Shown piece after piece: positions 43,065 through 51,512 of a stretch of DNA of 64,000 bases (within the stretch, counting starts at the first letter, position 1; each line of letters begins with the position of its first letter). Made by a program: the position numbers and the translations under genes. The notes under the pieces were generated by a model, which worked only from the letters and a program-made list of their open reading frames with translations, searched no databases and had not been told where the DNA came from. Origin of the DNA: Bacteroidia bacterium (lineage in GTDB: Bacteria; Bacteroidota; Bacteroidia; Bacteroidales; Paludibacteraceae); NCBI GenBank assembly GCA_021152555.1, contig JAGKVE010000003.1, positions 1 through 64,000 on the forward strand. The letters run 5' to 3'.

Positions 43065-45457
43065 AACCTTCCGGATACATATTAATAATCGCACTGTTTA
43101 CTTTGTGTTTCGCTCCGACAATATTCGCTGCCGAAACGATTATCGTTGGTGAGATTGTTAATGAGACGACCGGTGAAGCCATACCGAATGTCAACATCCA
43201 TTTCCGCGGAACAAAAATAGGAACCACTTCGGATGAGAACGGTAATTATGCGTTGCGAGTGGACATGACCGCCAAATCACAGTTGGTTTTTTCAGCTGTT
43301 GGTTACTACACCCAGCGATTTGACATCGAGCCGGGTGTCATGGCAGGATTGCAAGTAGCGCTGCGGGAAAGGACTGCCTCATTGGCCGAGGTTGTGGTTG
43401 CCCCAAACGAGAATCCCGCCTTGGAGATATTGCGGCAAGTCAGAGCATATAGGCAAGCCAATGACCGCACACTACATGCCGAGAGCAGTATTACTGCCCG
43501 CAGGGAGCAGACGCTGTTCGTCTCGCATATCAACAAACGCCATCTACGCCGTGCCCTATGGCGTAGTTTGCAATCCGGATTCATTGTGCAAGAAGATTCC
43601 ACATATGTCATGCCGCTCTACCGGGAGACGCAGTCTTTTCGGATAGCCGGAACGGATATGATTCCCGCAAACGACCAGCAGTCACAGGCGCTGATTCTCA
43701 GCTCCACTGACTATTCGTCTCTTATCGGAGGAGAAGGGAATTTGAATTTCTATGCGCCGTCTGTCAGTCTCATGGGGCATGCGTTCCTTTCGCCGTTGGC
43801 ACCCGGCGGAAATTTATATTATCGGTATTATCTGGATGAGGAGCCCGTTATTCCGAACGGAATGCCCGAAAGCGTTGTTTCTGTTCATTTCCGTACAAGG
43901 AATCCGTTTTACGCTACGTTCAGCGGGGAGATGCTGATTGACACCACGTCATTTGCTTTGCGTTCCATAAGGGCCTATGTGCCAGCTGAAGTGGCAGTCA
44001 ATTATGTCAATAATCTTCATGTCTCGCAAACACTTGCCGCTGACAATACGATTATAGAAGAACATGTTTCCGCGTTGCTTGATTTTGCTGTCAAATCCGA
44101 TAAAGCAGGTACGGTTTTCCCGACATTACTGATAAAAACAGACCTTAGAAATACGGACTATAATACGCAAGACACTGCCCGGACAGATCTTCTTACGGCT
44201 AATAGTCAGAGTATACCGATTGAGCTAAGCCGGCAGACCGGTCTTTCGACAGACAGTGCTTTTGCTGCCTTGGACAGCATCCCTCTTATCCGCGTAGCAA
44301 AATGGTTCGCTACTATCGCTGTCACAGGATATATTCCCACCGGAACGCCCGTTGATATAGGGCATACAGAAGAGATTTTGCAAGTCAATAAACATGAAGG
44401 CGTACATTTCGGTTTGCCTTTCCGTACAAACGAGAAATTCTCCAAAATAGTGTCACTCGAAGCCTCAGTCGGATATGGTATTAAAGACCGAAAACCCAAA
44501 GGAATGGGGCGTATATCCATCAATCTGCCTTCACCCCGCAAGCAAATACTCCAACTCGAATACAACGGCCGGTATGTGTGGTCGGAAGTGGATGATTTTG
44601 ACCGCTTACAACGCGAGAACTCAATGGGCTGGCGCAATATGGATTTTACCGCATATGCTTTTGAGGCACTTCATCGTGACAGCCTTTGCGTGAATACAGC
44701 TATGCACCAGCGGCAAATCCAACTGCATTGGTTTGCAGACTGGACACCTCATCTGGAAACCCATACGTATGTTAGGGCGGGATGGCAACCTTCGGTGATT
44801 CCGTCTCTTCAAGGAGGGAATAATGGCAGAATCATCGCATATCAGTCTCTTGCATTCATTGCGCGCCTCAGTTGGGGGGAACGTAAATACGATGGCTTCT
44901 TTATGCGGCGATATGCCTATTCCGCCCGGTATCCGGTATTATATCTTGGCGCAGAAACAGGGCATTGGAACGATGGATTGTACGCACATTTACGCCTTAT
45001 GCTGACGCAACATGCCAACCTCGGGATGGGAGGAACGCTCACTTATGCTCTTCAAGCCGGTGCAATCTTTGGGAAAGTACCAAATACCATGCTTTGGCAT
45101 GCAGACGGCAACCAAGGTTTTGCGTATGACCCATACCGGTTCACATTCTTACATGGCGGACAGATTATGGCTGACAAGTATGTGACGCTGCAAACGGAAT
45201 GGAATGGAATGGGTATTCTGTTTAACCTCATTCCTGGTATCAGATGGCTGCATCTCCGTGAGCTCGTTGAGGCAAAAATAGCCTATGGGTATTGTAACCC
45301 GAAACAATACTCAATCTCCAACCCGCAAGGTAATCTGTACGCAGAAGTAGGTGTAGGAATTGGAAATATTTTGCGAGTCTGTGATCTATACTCTGTATGG
45401 TCTCTCGCGCCTTCTATCCAGTGGGGTATTCGTTTCAGGATACATCTCGGATTGTAG
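43061..45457 (+). CDS. DUF5686 outer-membrane protein with carboxypeptidase-like domain
   Basis: A 798-residue protein with signal peptide (ILIIALFTLCFAPTIFA), an N-terminal carboxypeptidase-regulatory-like domain (IIVGEIVNETTGEAIPNVNI, DENGNYALRV) and a DUF5686 region ending in what looks like an outer-membrane barrel (last residues IQWGIRFRIHLGL). Function of the family is unknown; it is common in Bacteroidota. The start is TTG 43061, overlapping the xerD stop as TTGA, a pattern also seen for the glycosyltransferase gene at 57458. Confidence 0.85.
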   Translation: MKPSGYILIIALFTLCFAPTIFAAETIIVGEIVNETTGEAIPNVNIHFRGTKIGTTSDENGNYALRVDMTAKSQLVFSAVGYYTQRFDIEPGVMAGLQVALRERTASLAEVVVAPNENPALEILRQVRAYRQANDRTLHAESSITARREQTLFVSHINKRHLRRALWRSLQSGFIVQEDSTYVMPLYRETQSFRIAGTDMIPANDQQSQALILSSTDYSSLIGGEGNLNFYAPSVSLMGHAFLSPLAPGGNLYYRYYLDEEPVIPNGMPESVVSVHFRTRNPFYATFSGEMLIDTTSFALRSIRAYVPAEVAVNYVNNLHVSQTLAADNTIIEEHVSALLDFAVKSDKAGTVFPTLLIKTDLRNTDYNTQDTARTDLLTANSQSIPIELSRQTGLSTDSAFAALDSIPLIRVAKWFATIAVTGYIPTGTPVDIGHTEEILQVNKHEGVHFGLPFRTNEKFSKIVSLEASVGYGIKDRKPKGMGRISINLPSPRKQILQLEYNGRYVWSEVDDFDRLQRENSMGWRNMDFTAYAFEALHRDSLCVNTAMHQRQIQLHWFADWTPHLETHTYVRAGWQPSVIPSLQGGNNGRIIAYQSLAFIARLSWGERKYDGFFMRRYAYSARYPVLYLGAETGHWNDGLYAHLRLMLTQHANLGMGGTLTYALQAGAIFGKVPNTMLWHADGNQGFAYDPYRFTFLHGGQIMADKYVTLQTEWNGMGILFNLIPGIRWLHLRELVEAKIAYGYCNPKQYSISNPQGNLYAEVGVGIGNILRVCDLYSVWSLAPSIQWGIRFRIHLGL

Positions 45458-45516
45458 TTGTAAAATGTGGAAAAATTGACACAAAGAGAGGAAAAACGGC
45501 AAAAGAATGGCATATG

Positions 45517-45548
45517 CTTGCATATGTCATTTTTTTTTGATACCTTTG
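45517..45548 (+). promoter_or_regulatory. uxaC promoter
   Basis: CTTG at 45517-45520, a 20-base spacer with CATATGTCA and a T tract, and TACCTTTG at 45541-45548. It is nearly identical to the ddl promoter from the GTCA onward. Confidence 0.88.
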
Positions 45549-45561
45549 CAGCCGATATGTT

Positions 45562-45577
45562 GTGCGCGTATGCGCAC
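45562..45577 (+). promoter_or_regulatory. Hairpin in the uxaC leader
   Basis: GTGCGC/GCGCAC stem with a GTAT tetraloop about 8 bases into the 75-base leader. It could stabilise the mRNA or serve as an operator. Confidence 0.45.
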
Positions 45578-45628
45578 TACACATACTACGCACAATGGTT
45601 CATTTAACACAATAAATCTCTTTAAATT

Positions 45629-47044
45629 ATGAAAGCTTTCATGGACAAAGACTTCCTGCTGCAGACAGAGACCGCACAGGAACTGTATCACAATCATGCG
45701 GCTAAAATGCCGATTATCGATTATCACTGCCACCTTATTCCGCAGATGGTTGCCGAGAACAAACGTTTCGAATCCATCGCACAGATCTGGCTCATGGGCG
45801 ACCACTACAAATGGCGCGCTATGCGTTCCAACGGTGTGGATGAGCGTTTCTGCACCGGTAAGGACACCACCGACTGGGAGAAGTTCGAGAAATGGGCGGA
45901 GACCGTTCCTTATACTTTCCGCAACCCGCTGTACCACTGGACGCACCTGGAGCTCAAGACCGCTTTCGGTATCGAGGAGCGTCTGAACCCCGAGACCGCA
46001 CGTGCCATCTATGACAAGTGCAACGACCTGATTGCCAACGACCCGAAGTTCTGCCCGCGCGGACTGATGAAGCACTACCACGTAGAGCTCGTTTGTACGA
46101 CCGATGATCCGGCTGACTCGCTCGAGTGGCACAAGATGGTCAAGGAAGATCCGACTGCAGAGGTGCGTATGTTGCCAACTTGGCGTCCGGACGCAGGTAT
46201 GAACATCGAGGCGGCTACTTGGAAAGCATACATCGAAAAGCTTTCAGCCGTCAGCGGTGTAGCTATCAGAACTTTCGCGGACATGGTAGATGCTCTCCAG
46301 AAACGCCATGACTTCTTTGAGTCGATGGGTTGCCGTCTCTCTGACCACGGAATTGAGGAGTTCTACGATGAGCCGTATACCGACGCAGAGATCAACGCGA
46401 TCTTCCAGAAAGCCCTTGCAGGCAAAGAGCTAAGCGTGTATGAGATCCGCCAGTACAAGCACGCTTATCTGCACGCGCAGGCTGAGATGGACTACGCTTC
46501 CGGTTGGACCCAGCAGTACCACTACGGCGCGATCCGTAACAATAACTCCAAGATGTTCGCGCAACTCGGCGCAGACACCGGTTTTGACTCCATCGGTGAG
46601 TTCACAACCGCAAAGGCAATGAGTCATTTCCTCGATGAGATGAATAGCGAAGGACACCTGGCTAAGACGATTCTCTACAACCTCAACCCGTGTGCAAACG
46701 AGGTAATCGCTACGATGTTGGGTAACTTCCAGGACGGTTCGGTACCGGGCAAGATTCAGTTTGGCTCGGGCTGGTGGTTCCTCGATCAGAAGGACGGTAT
46801 GGAGAAGCAGATGATGGCTTTGAGTAACCTCGGTCTCTTGAGCCGCATGGTCGGCATGTTGACCGACAGCCGTTCGTTCCTGAGCTACCCGCGTCACGAG
46901 TATTTCCGTCGTACGCTCTGCAACGTCCTCGGCAACGACATCGAGAACGGCATGATCCCGTACACCGGTTATGAGAAAGCCCGCGTACAACAGATGGTCG
47001 AAGACATCTGCTACAACAACGCGAAGAATTACTTCAAGTTCTAA
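45629..47044 (+). CDS. uxaC: Glucuronate isomerase
   Basis: A 471-residue uronate isomerase converting glucuronate to fructuronate and galacturonate to tagaturonate. Family signatures: MPIIDYHCHLIPQMVAENKR with the metal-binding HCH, WLMGDHYKWRAMRSNGV, NPLYHWTHLEL and VCTTDDPADS. Full length. ATG 45629 is used, though ATG 45641 is close. It is the first step of the hexuronate pathway completed by kdgK and eda farther on; uxaB, uxaA, uxuB and uxuA are not in the window. Confidence 0.97.
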   Translation: MKAFMDKDFLLQTETAQELYHNHAAKMPIIDYHCHLIPQMVAENKRFESIAQIWLMGDHYKWRAMRSNGVDERFCTGKDTTDWEKFEKWAETVPYTFRNPLYHWTHLELKTAFGIEERLNPETARAIYDKCNDLIANDPKFCPRGLMKHYHVELVCTTDDPADSLEWHKMVKEDPTAEVRMLPTWRPDAGMNIEAATWKAYIEKLSAVSGVAIRTFADMVDALQKRHDFFESMGCRLSDHGIEEFYDEPYTDAEINAIFQKALAGKELSVYEIRQYKHAYLHAQAEMDYASGWTQQYHYGAIRNNNSKMFAQLGADTGFDSIGEFTTAKAMSHFLDEMNSEGHLAKTILYNLNPCANEVIATMLGNFQDGSVPGKIQFGSGWWFLDQKDGMEKQMMALSNLGLLSRMVGMLTDSRSFLSYPRHEYFRRTLCNVLGNDIENGMIPYTGYEKARVQQMVEDICYNNAKNYFKF

Positions 47045-47051
47045 TGTATTT

Positions 47052-47093
47052 CACTCCCGCTTGCCTCTATTTCCGGAGGCAGGCGGGTGGTGA
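47052..47093 (+). terminator. Large hairpin after uxaC
   Basis: TCACTCCCGCTTGCCTC pairs imperfectly with GAGGCAGGCGGGTGGTGA around a short loop. There is no T run, so it may shield the 3' end of the uxaC mRNA rather than terminate. Confidence 0.5.
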
Positions 47094-47106
47094 TTAACGT
47101 GTAGAT

Positions 47107-47186
47107 TTTGCACGTTATTAAACTGGTCGGCGCAAAATTTGCGTCCACCACAAAGAATGAATTCTTGTTATGTGCAAATTTTGCAC
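47107..47186. promoter_or_regulatory. Operator-like palindromes upstream of the RhuM-Fic gene
   Basis: A perfect palindrome GTGCAAA-T-TTTGCAC at 47172-47186, a near-perfect GCGCAAA-A-TTTGCGT at 47130-47144 and a half-site TTTGCAC at 47107-47113. The centres of the two full sites are 42 bp apart (about four helix turns), and the half-site is about 31 bp further upstream. This phased pattern suggests a dimeric repressor, possibly autoregulation of the module. Confidence 0.65.
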
Positions 47187-47209
47187 TACCCAAGAAAGAA
47201 TGAAATAGA

Positions 47210-48214
47210 ATGAACGAGCAACCCATTGAAAATAGAGGCGAGATAATCATCTATCGTGCGGAAGACAACACGGTCCAACTTGATGTGCGCATGGAGAACG
47301 AAACCGTGTGGCTGACGCAGAATCAGATGGCAGTGTTGTTTCAGTCATCGCGTACGAATGTAGTAGAACATATAAAGCACATTTACGAAGATGGTGAATT
47401 AATGGAGGGGGCAACTTGTCGGAAATTCCGACAGGTTCAGCAAGAAGGGAACAGGATAGTGTCTCGTGAAGTGCCATTCTATAACCTTGACATGATTATA
47501 TCTGTCGGCTACCGTGTTAACTCCAAGCGTGCTGTGGCATTCCGCCAGTGGTCAACTAAGATTCTCAAAGACTACCTCGTCAAAGGCTACGCCATCAATG
47601 AGAAATTGCGTCGTGAGCAGTTGTCGGACTTGCGGCAGTTGGTTCAGATAGTAGGGCGGACGGTACAAGGCAAGGCGGTGGAGAGCGCAGATGAGACGCA
47701 GGCTATTTTCGATGTCGTTTTGGATTATACGTACGCGCTGGACACGCTTGATAACTATGATTACGAGCGGCTGACCGTCAAAGAGACAACACCTGAAGAA
47801 CGCTTCCATGCGACGTATGAGAATGCCATGCAGACGATTGCTGCGCTGCGTGAGAAGTTCGGCGGTAGCACTTTGTTTGGTAACGAAAAAGACGACTCGT
47901 TCAAAAGCAGTATAGGTCAGATTTATCAGACCTTTGGAGGAACGGATTTATATCCGAGTGTGGAGGAGAAAGCAGCCATGTTGCTGTATTTAGTGACTAA
48001 GAACCACTCCTTTTCGGACGGAAACAAACGCATCGCGGCTACGTTGTTTCTATGGTTTTTAAACAACAACGGCATTCTATACCGCGAGGATGGCACCAAG
48101 CGTATAGCCGATAATACCCTTGTCGCGCTAACTCTTATGATTGCCGAAAGCCGCACGGAGGAGAAAGACACCATGGTCAAAGTGGTAGTGAATTTGATTA
48201 ACCAGAAGAACTGA
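47210..48214 (+). CDS. RhuM-Fic fusion protein
   Basis: A 334-residue protein with two parts. The first 130 residues match the RhuM family (IIIYRAEDNTVQLDVRMENE, VWLTQNQMAVLFQSSRTNV, YNLDMIISVGYRVNSKRAV). The C-terminal half is a Fic/Doc domain with the motif HSFSDGNKRIAA at about residues 266-277. The His and the DGN core are present, but the usual second-half Arg context is replaced by Doc-like NKR. Such proteins may transfer AMP or a phosphate group to targets. It heads a compact three-gene unit in an island within the hexuronate genes. Confidence 0.85.
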   Translation: MNEQPIENRGEIIIYRAEDNTVQLDVRMENETVWLTQNQMAVLFQSSRTNVVEHIKHIYEDGELMEGATCRKFRQVQQEGNRIVSREVPFYNLDMIISVGYRVNSKRAVAFRQWSTKILKDYLVKGYAINEKLRREQLSDLRQLVQIVGRTVQGKAVESADETQAIFDVVLDYTYALDTLDNYDYERLTVKETTPEERFHATYENAMQTIAALREKFGGSTLFGNEKDDSFKSSIGQIYQTFGGTDLYPSVEEKAAMLLYLVTKNHSFSDGNKRIAATLFLWFLNNNGILYREDGTKRIADNTLVALTLMIAESRTEEKDTMVKVVVNLINQKN

Positions 48215-48223
48215 GGATTAATT

Positions 48224-48772
48224 ATGAGAACAGTATTAGAAAAAATCTATTATCCTAATTATCAAAATGGAAGTAGAGAGTTGAAATTCCCGCATTCTCC
48301 AAAATCCTATTTGGAGAGTTCTTGTTCTGAGTGGGAAAGCACAACGATAGAGGAGAAACTACTTGATTTAGGATATTTGGTAACGCACGGATTCGATTTG
48401 CAGAATTATGTGGCGGAATATATTGCTGAGCGTCCTCAAAACGAACTATATGTACTTAGTGCCCTTATTCAGCTCATCAGTTATCTGCGTGCCGGAGAGA
48501 ATGGAGATTACGGCATTTTGCTCTTACAAAGAGACGATGAAATCTCTATTTCTGAGGCTGTTGATTTACTTTGTAAAGAGGTGAATTTGCGGTATAAGCA
48601 ACATTATGTGAATTCAAATAGTTCTTTAATACCGTCAATTGAGCAGCAATTAAATAACTTGCCGGAATGGGATTATTCTTTGTTAGCAGAACTGAAAATG
48701 ACAAAAGAAGTGTACTACAACGTGTTTAAAATGCCAACTGACGAATATCAGCGCAGAATAAATACAATATGA
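48224..48772 (+). CDS. Unknown protein in the RhuM-Fic module
   Basis: A 182-residue cytoplasmic protein with no domain that I recognise. Helical segments include LYVLSALIQLISYLRAGENG and SISEAVDLLCKEVNLRYK. The gene is clearly more AT-rich than the housekeeping genes around it, which suggests transfer. It follows the RhuM-Fic gene by nine bases and overlaps the nuclease gene by four bases (ATGA), so it belongs to one operon. A partner or immunity role is possible but only inferred from position. Confidence 0.7.
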   Translation: MRTVLEKIYYPNYQNGSRELKFPHSPKSYLESSCSEWESTTIEEKLLDLGYLVTHGFDLQNYVAEYIAERPQNELYVLSALIQLISYLRAGENGDYGILLLQRDDEISISEAVDLLCKEVNLRYKQHYVNSNSSLIPSIEQQLNNLPEWDYSLLAELKMTKEVYYNVFKMPTDEYQRRINTI

Positions 48773-49494
48773 GCAACTCTATATCCGAAATACAAAAATT
48801 TGTCCAAGATACCTTGAACTCGTTGTTGGGTAGTTTAAATGATGGATTTGCTGTCAATGAGTTGGCTTATTTAAGTTCTCAAGGCAAGAACGAGTTGCAA
48901 GTTCGCGATAAAATTGCATGGCGTTTGCATAATGAAGTTGCAAAGAAATATGGTGACCAATATGCTGTTTGCCGTGAATGGAGTCCAAAAGAGTTCGGCA
49001 GGAAGAAAGTTGACTTGGCGGTCTTGGAACTCAATACAAAATGTACAGATATAAACTCTGTTATTGCCATGATAGAATTTAAGGCACAATCTATCGTTAA
49101 GAAAGAGAACTGGTATCTCGCAGAGTTTAAACGTGATATTGATAAAATGCAAAAAATGGCGGAAGATTGTACCATCTGTCAAGACGCGGATTTGTATTTT
49201 GTGTTTTTAGAAACAGGACAAGAGGGAAAAGTAGATGCATACAAACCGATTATTGCTTATTCTCAATACCTCACAAGTAATGTAAAGTACTATTCTGATG
49301 CAGATTATAAGTCTTATATATATACTCTTCGTTCTTATTGGGAAGAATTTAATAATGTATTGGCAGGCTGTGTTAAAAATCAAGAACCAAAAGTAATCTA
49401 CATTGGAAATGTGTATGGATATAATCAATATATTTCGCCATTAATAATAGGACCATTGAAAGCAAAAGATATTAAATTTAATGTAACTAAATGA
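48769..49494 (+). CDS. Putative PD-(D/E)XK nuclease-like protein
   Basis: A 241-residue cytoplasmic protein. The order of conserved acidic residues fits a restriction-endonuclease-like fold: Glu in NELQVRDKIAWRL (about 42), Asp in KKVDLAVLEL (about 82) and E-x-K in MIEFKAQS (about 103-105). No known family is recognised beyond this. Like its neighbour it is AT-rich. As third gene of the RhuM-Fic unit it makes the module look like a defence or toxin system. Confidence 0.6.
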   Translation: MSNSISEIQKFVQDTLNSLLGSLNDGFAVNELAYLSSQGKNELQVRDKIAWRLHNEVAKKYGDQYAVCREWSPKEFGRKKVDLAVLELNTKCTDINSVIAMIEFKAQSIVKKENWYLAEFKRDIDKMQKMAEDCTICQDADLYFVFLETGQEGKVDAYKPIIAYSQYLTSNVKYYSDADYKSYIYTLRSYWEEFNNVLAGCVKNQEPKVIYIGNVYGYNQYISPLIIGPLKAKDIKFNVTK

Positions 49495-49511
49495 AAGTGA
49501 AGTGTGGCGTA

Positions 49512-49546
49512 CCCGAATTAAATTCGGGGCTAATGGACGAAGGAGA
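49512..49546. repeat. REP-like element, copy 1
   Basis: Palindrome CCCGAATT-A-AATTCGGG followed by the conserved tail GCTAATGGACGAAGGAGA. It lies between the nuclease gene and the next small gene. Confidence 0.85.
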
Positions 49547-49586
49547 CAAAGGCTCAAGAAAGTCGCATAAAGAAGAGAGATAAATA

Positions 49587-50009
49587 ATGAAAGCGAAGTG
49601 GGTGAATATAGTGGATAGTTTGCAGGGGAAGGTGGATCAGAGGCACTATGCACGGCGGATTCCCGGAAATGGGGAATGGGCTGCTGTGTGTGCGAAGCCG
49701 GAGTTGAGCAAGAAGACAAAGAAAGCAAAAGCAGAACACCCGACGGCAAAAGCTTTTGCAGAGCTGATGGCGGAGACAAAGGCTATCATGCATGATCCGA
49801 AGCGGAAAGCGGAATGGCAGGCTCGATATGAGGAGGCTGTGCGGAAGGCGAGGAAGTATAACAAGTCGATTCAAGGACGGCTGTACGATTATATCAAGCA
49901 TGAGTTGGGATCCTCACCCCGTAGGGGTTCTACGGACGGCCACTGGCAGTCCGATCGAGCAGAGCTCTTCACTCCTCAAGAGAGGGAGGATGGAAACTCG
50001 GATAACTGA
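49587..50009 (+). CDS. Small basic protein next to the REP transposase
   Basis: A 140-residue hypothetical protein. Its first 110 residues look like a real, highly charged helical protein (TAKAFAELMAETKAIMHDPK, YEEAVRKARKYNKSIQGRLY). The last 30 residues (SSPRRGSTDGHWQSDRAEL) look like translated repeat sequence. No known domain. It sits between REP elements and upstream of the REP-associated transposase gene, with which it may be associated. Confidence 0.55.
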   Translation: MKAKWVNIVDSLQGKVDQRHYARRIPGNGEWAAVCAKPELSKKTKKAKAEHPTAKAFAELMAETKAIMHDPKRKAEWQARYEEAVRKARKYNKSIQGRLYDYIKHELGSSPRRGSTDGHWQSDRAELFTPQEREDGNSDN

Positions 50010-50051
50010 TAAGCAGGGTATCGTGCCGTAGATGTTACGGTGTCGTCATAG

Positions 50052-50095
50052 TGAGCACCCGATGAGCATCCGATGAGCACCCGATGAGCATCCGA
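50052..50095. repeat. Array of 11-bp repeats upstream of the transposase
   Basis: TGAGCACCCGA and TGAGCATCCGA alternate, four units in all, in the 279-base gap between the small basic protein and the transposase gene. Confidence 0.85.
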
Positions 50096-50139
50096 TGGAG
50101 ACTAATGGGAGATGGCTGGAAGACGGGAAAAGTTAGAAA

Positions 50140-50260
50140 CCGGCATGACATGCCGGACAATGGACGAAATAAAAGGAACAAAGATAATAACAAGGTAACC
50201 GGACAATAGACGAAATAAAATATATCGGCATAGCATGCTGGACAGCGGACGAAATAAAAG
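50140..50260. repeat. Cluster of three REP-like elements (subtype 2)
   Basis: CCGGCATG-A-CATGCCGG (50140-50156) with tail ACAATGGACGAAATAAAAG; GGTAACC at 50194-50200 with GGACAATAGACGAAATAAAA; and CGGCAT-AGC-ATGCTGG at 50226-50241 with ACAGCGGACGAAATAAAAG. The GACGAA tail is shared with subtype 1 while the palindrome differs. Confidence 0.8.
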
Positions 50261-50288
50261 AAACGAAGACAAATAACAAGGTAACTAA

Positions 50289-51377
50289 ATGGAAAGAGGA
50301 ACATGGAAATGGCAAGAGACGGGAACGGCATGGAAGGGTGTCGGCATTTACCATGTTACGCTGGTTGTGCCAAGCAGAGAGAGTTTATTGGGAAGGCTTG
50401 TTATTCCGGAGAATGATCCGAAACAGGCAGTGGTGGAAAGGACTGAGATGGGGGATAGACTTGTTGATGAGTTAGTGAATCTTCATAATTACTATCCGGA
50501 AACGCGAATCCTTCAATATTGTCTTATGCCAGACCACATGCATGCCATAATTTACGTAACACGCCCGATGGATAAGACATTCAATACGGTCGTTCGAGGA
50601 TTCTGGCAAGGAGCAAAAAAACTCGGAAGAACAATCCCTTCGTCAATTAGTCCCGAATTAAATTCAGGGTTAACAAACGAAGGGGACATTGCATGCCATG
50701 CTATTTATCCCGAATTAAATTCGGGGCTAATGGACGAAGGAGAGCAAGGAGGCAAGGCGGGAGATAAGAACGGAGGTTTCCCATTTCCGATCTTCACAGA
50801 GCGGCCTTTTGTGCGTCCGATGTCACACAAGGGACAACTACAAACGATGATCCGCTATGTACAGATGAACCCGCAGAGGTTAGCAACGAAAAGGTTGATG
50901 CCGGGGTATTTCAGAGTGCAGCTGGATATAGAGATTGCGGGACAGAAATATAGCGGAATTGGGAATATAGGCATTTTGCAGGCAGAGAAGTTCTCGCCGG
51001 TACATGTACGGAGGATTTGGGTGGAAGATGCTGAGCAGCATGGAGATGCGACACGGCTACGCGAGTATATGAACGGATGTGTGCTGGCGGCTCGCAAAGG
51101 GGTAGTGATGGTGTCGCCGTTCATCAGCCCGAAAGAGAAGGAGGTATTGGAGGTGTTGCTGCGTGAGAAACACACCATTATTTATATCGCGGAGAATGGA
51201 TTTAGCGAGTATTACAAACCGACAGAAGGACTGTTTGAGGCGGTTGCTGAGGGGCGGATGTTGATACTATCGCCGTGGCAGCATGATCCGGATAAGCCCC
51301 ATGTGACCAGAGCTGAGTGTGTGGCGATGAATAAAATGGCAGAGGAAATATGCGAGGCTTTGAACAAACCCGAATAA
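50289..51377 (+). CDS. REP-associated tyrosine transposase with DprA-like C-terminal domain
   Basis: A 362-residue protein. The N-terminal half is a Y1/IS200-like transposase of the RAYT type: YHVTLVVPSRESLLGRL, the His-x-His motif CLMPDHMHAIIYV (about 81-92) and the Tyr region MIRYVQMNPQRLATKR (about 186-200). The C-terminal 140 residues resemble the Rossmann-like DprA/SMF fold (GVVMVSPFISPKEKEVLEVL, ENGFSEYYKPTEGLFEAVAE, ILSPWQHD). A 40-residue insert between His-x-His and Tyr is encoded by two REP elements (SPELNSGLTNEG, YPELNSGLMDEG), and a third REP overlaps the stop codon. Such enzymes are thought to mobilise REP elements. Confidence 0.85.
   Translation: MERGTWKWQETGTAWKGVGIYHVTLVVPSRESLLGRLVIPENDPKQAVVERTEMGDRLVDELVNLHNYYPETRILQYCLMPDHMHAIIYVTRPMDKTFNTVVRGFWQGAKKLGRTIPSSISPELNSGLTNEGDIACHAIYPELNSGLMDEGEQGGKAGDKNGGFPFPIFTERPFVRPMSHKGQLQTMIRYVQMNPQRLATKRLMPGYFRVQLDIEIAGQKYSGIGNIGILQAEKFSPVHVRRIWVEDAEQHGDATRLREYMNGCVLAARKGVVMVSPFISPKEKEVLEVLLREKHTIIYIAENGFSEYYKPTEGLFEAVAEGRMLILSPWQHDPDKPHVTRAECVAMNKMAEEICEALNKPE
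50652..50686. repeat. REP-like element, copy inside the transposase gene (1)
   Basis: CCCGAATTAAATTCAGGG followed by TTAACAAACGAAGGGGA; translated as SPELNSGLTNEGD. Confidence 0.85.
50709..50743. repeat. REP-like element, copy inside the transposase gene (2)
   Basis: CCCGAATT-A-AATTCGGG followed by GCTAATGGACGAAGGAGA, identical in this core to the copy at 49512; translated as YPELNSGLMDEG. Confidence 0.88.
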
Positions 51378-51402
51378 AATGCGGGGCTAATAGACGAAGG
51401 CC
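51369..51402. repeat. REP-like element overlapping the transposase stop codon
   Basis: CCCGAATAAAATGCGGGG followed by CTAATAGACGAAGGCC. The TAA inside the palindrome is the stop codon of the transposase gene. Confidence 0.8.
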
Positions 51403-51512
51403 AAATCCTAAAAAACAGAACAATAGATAATATAAACAAAGAAAAACAACAGATAAAACAAAAGCAAAACAATAACTAACAACAATATTAACCAATTTAA
51501 TTCATTTAACCT

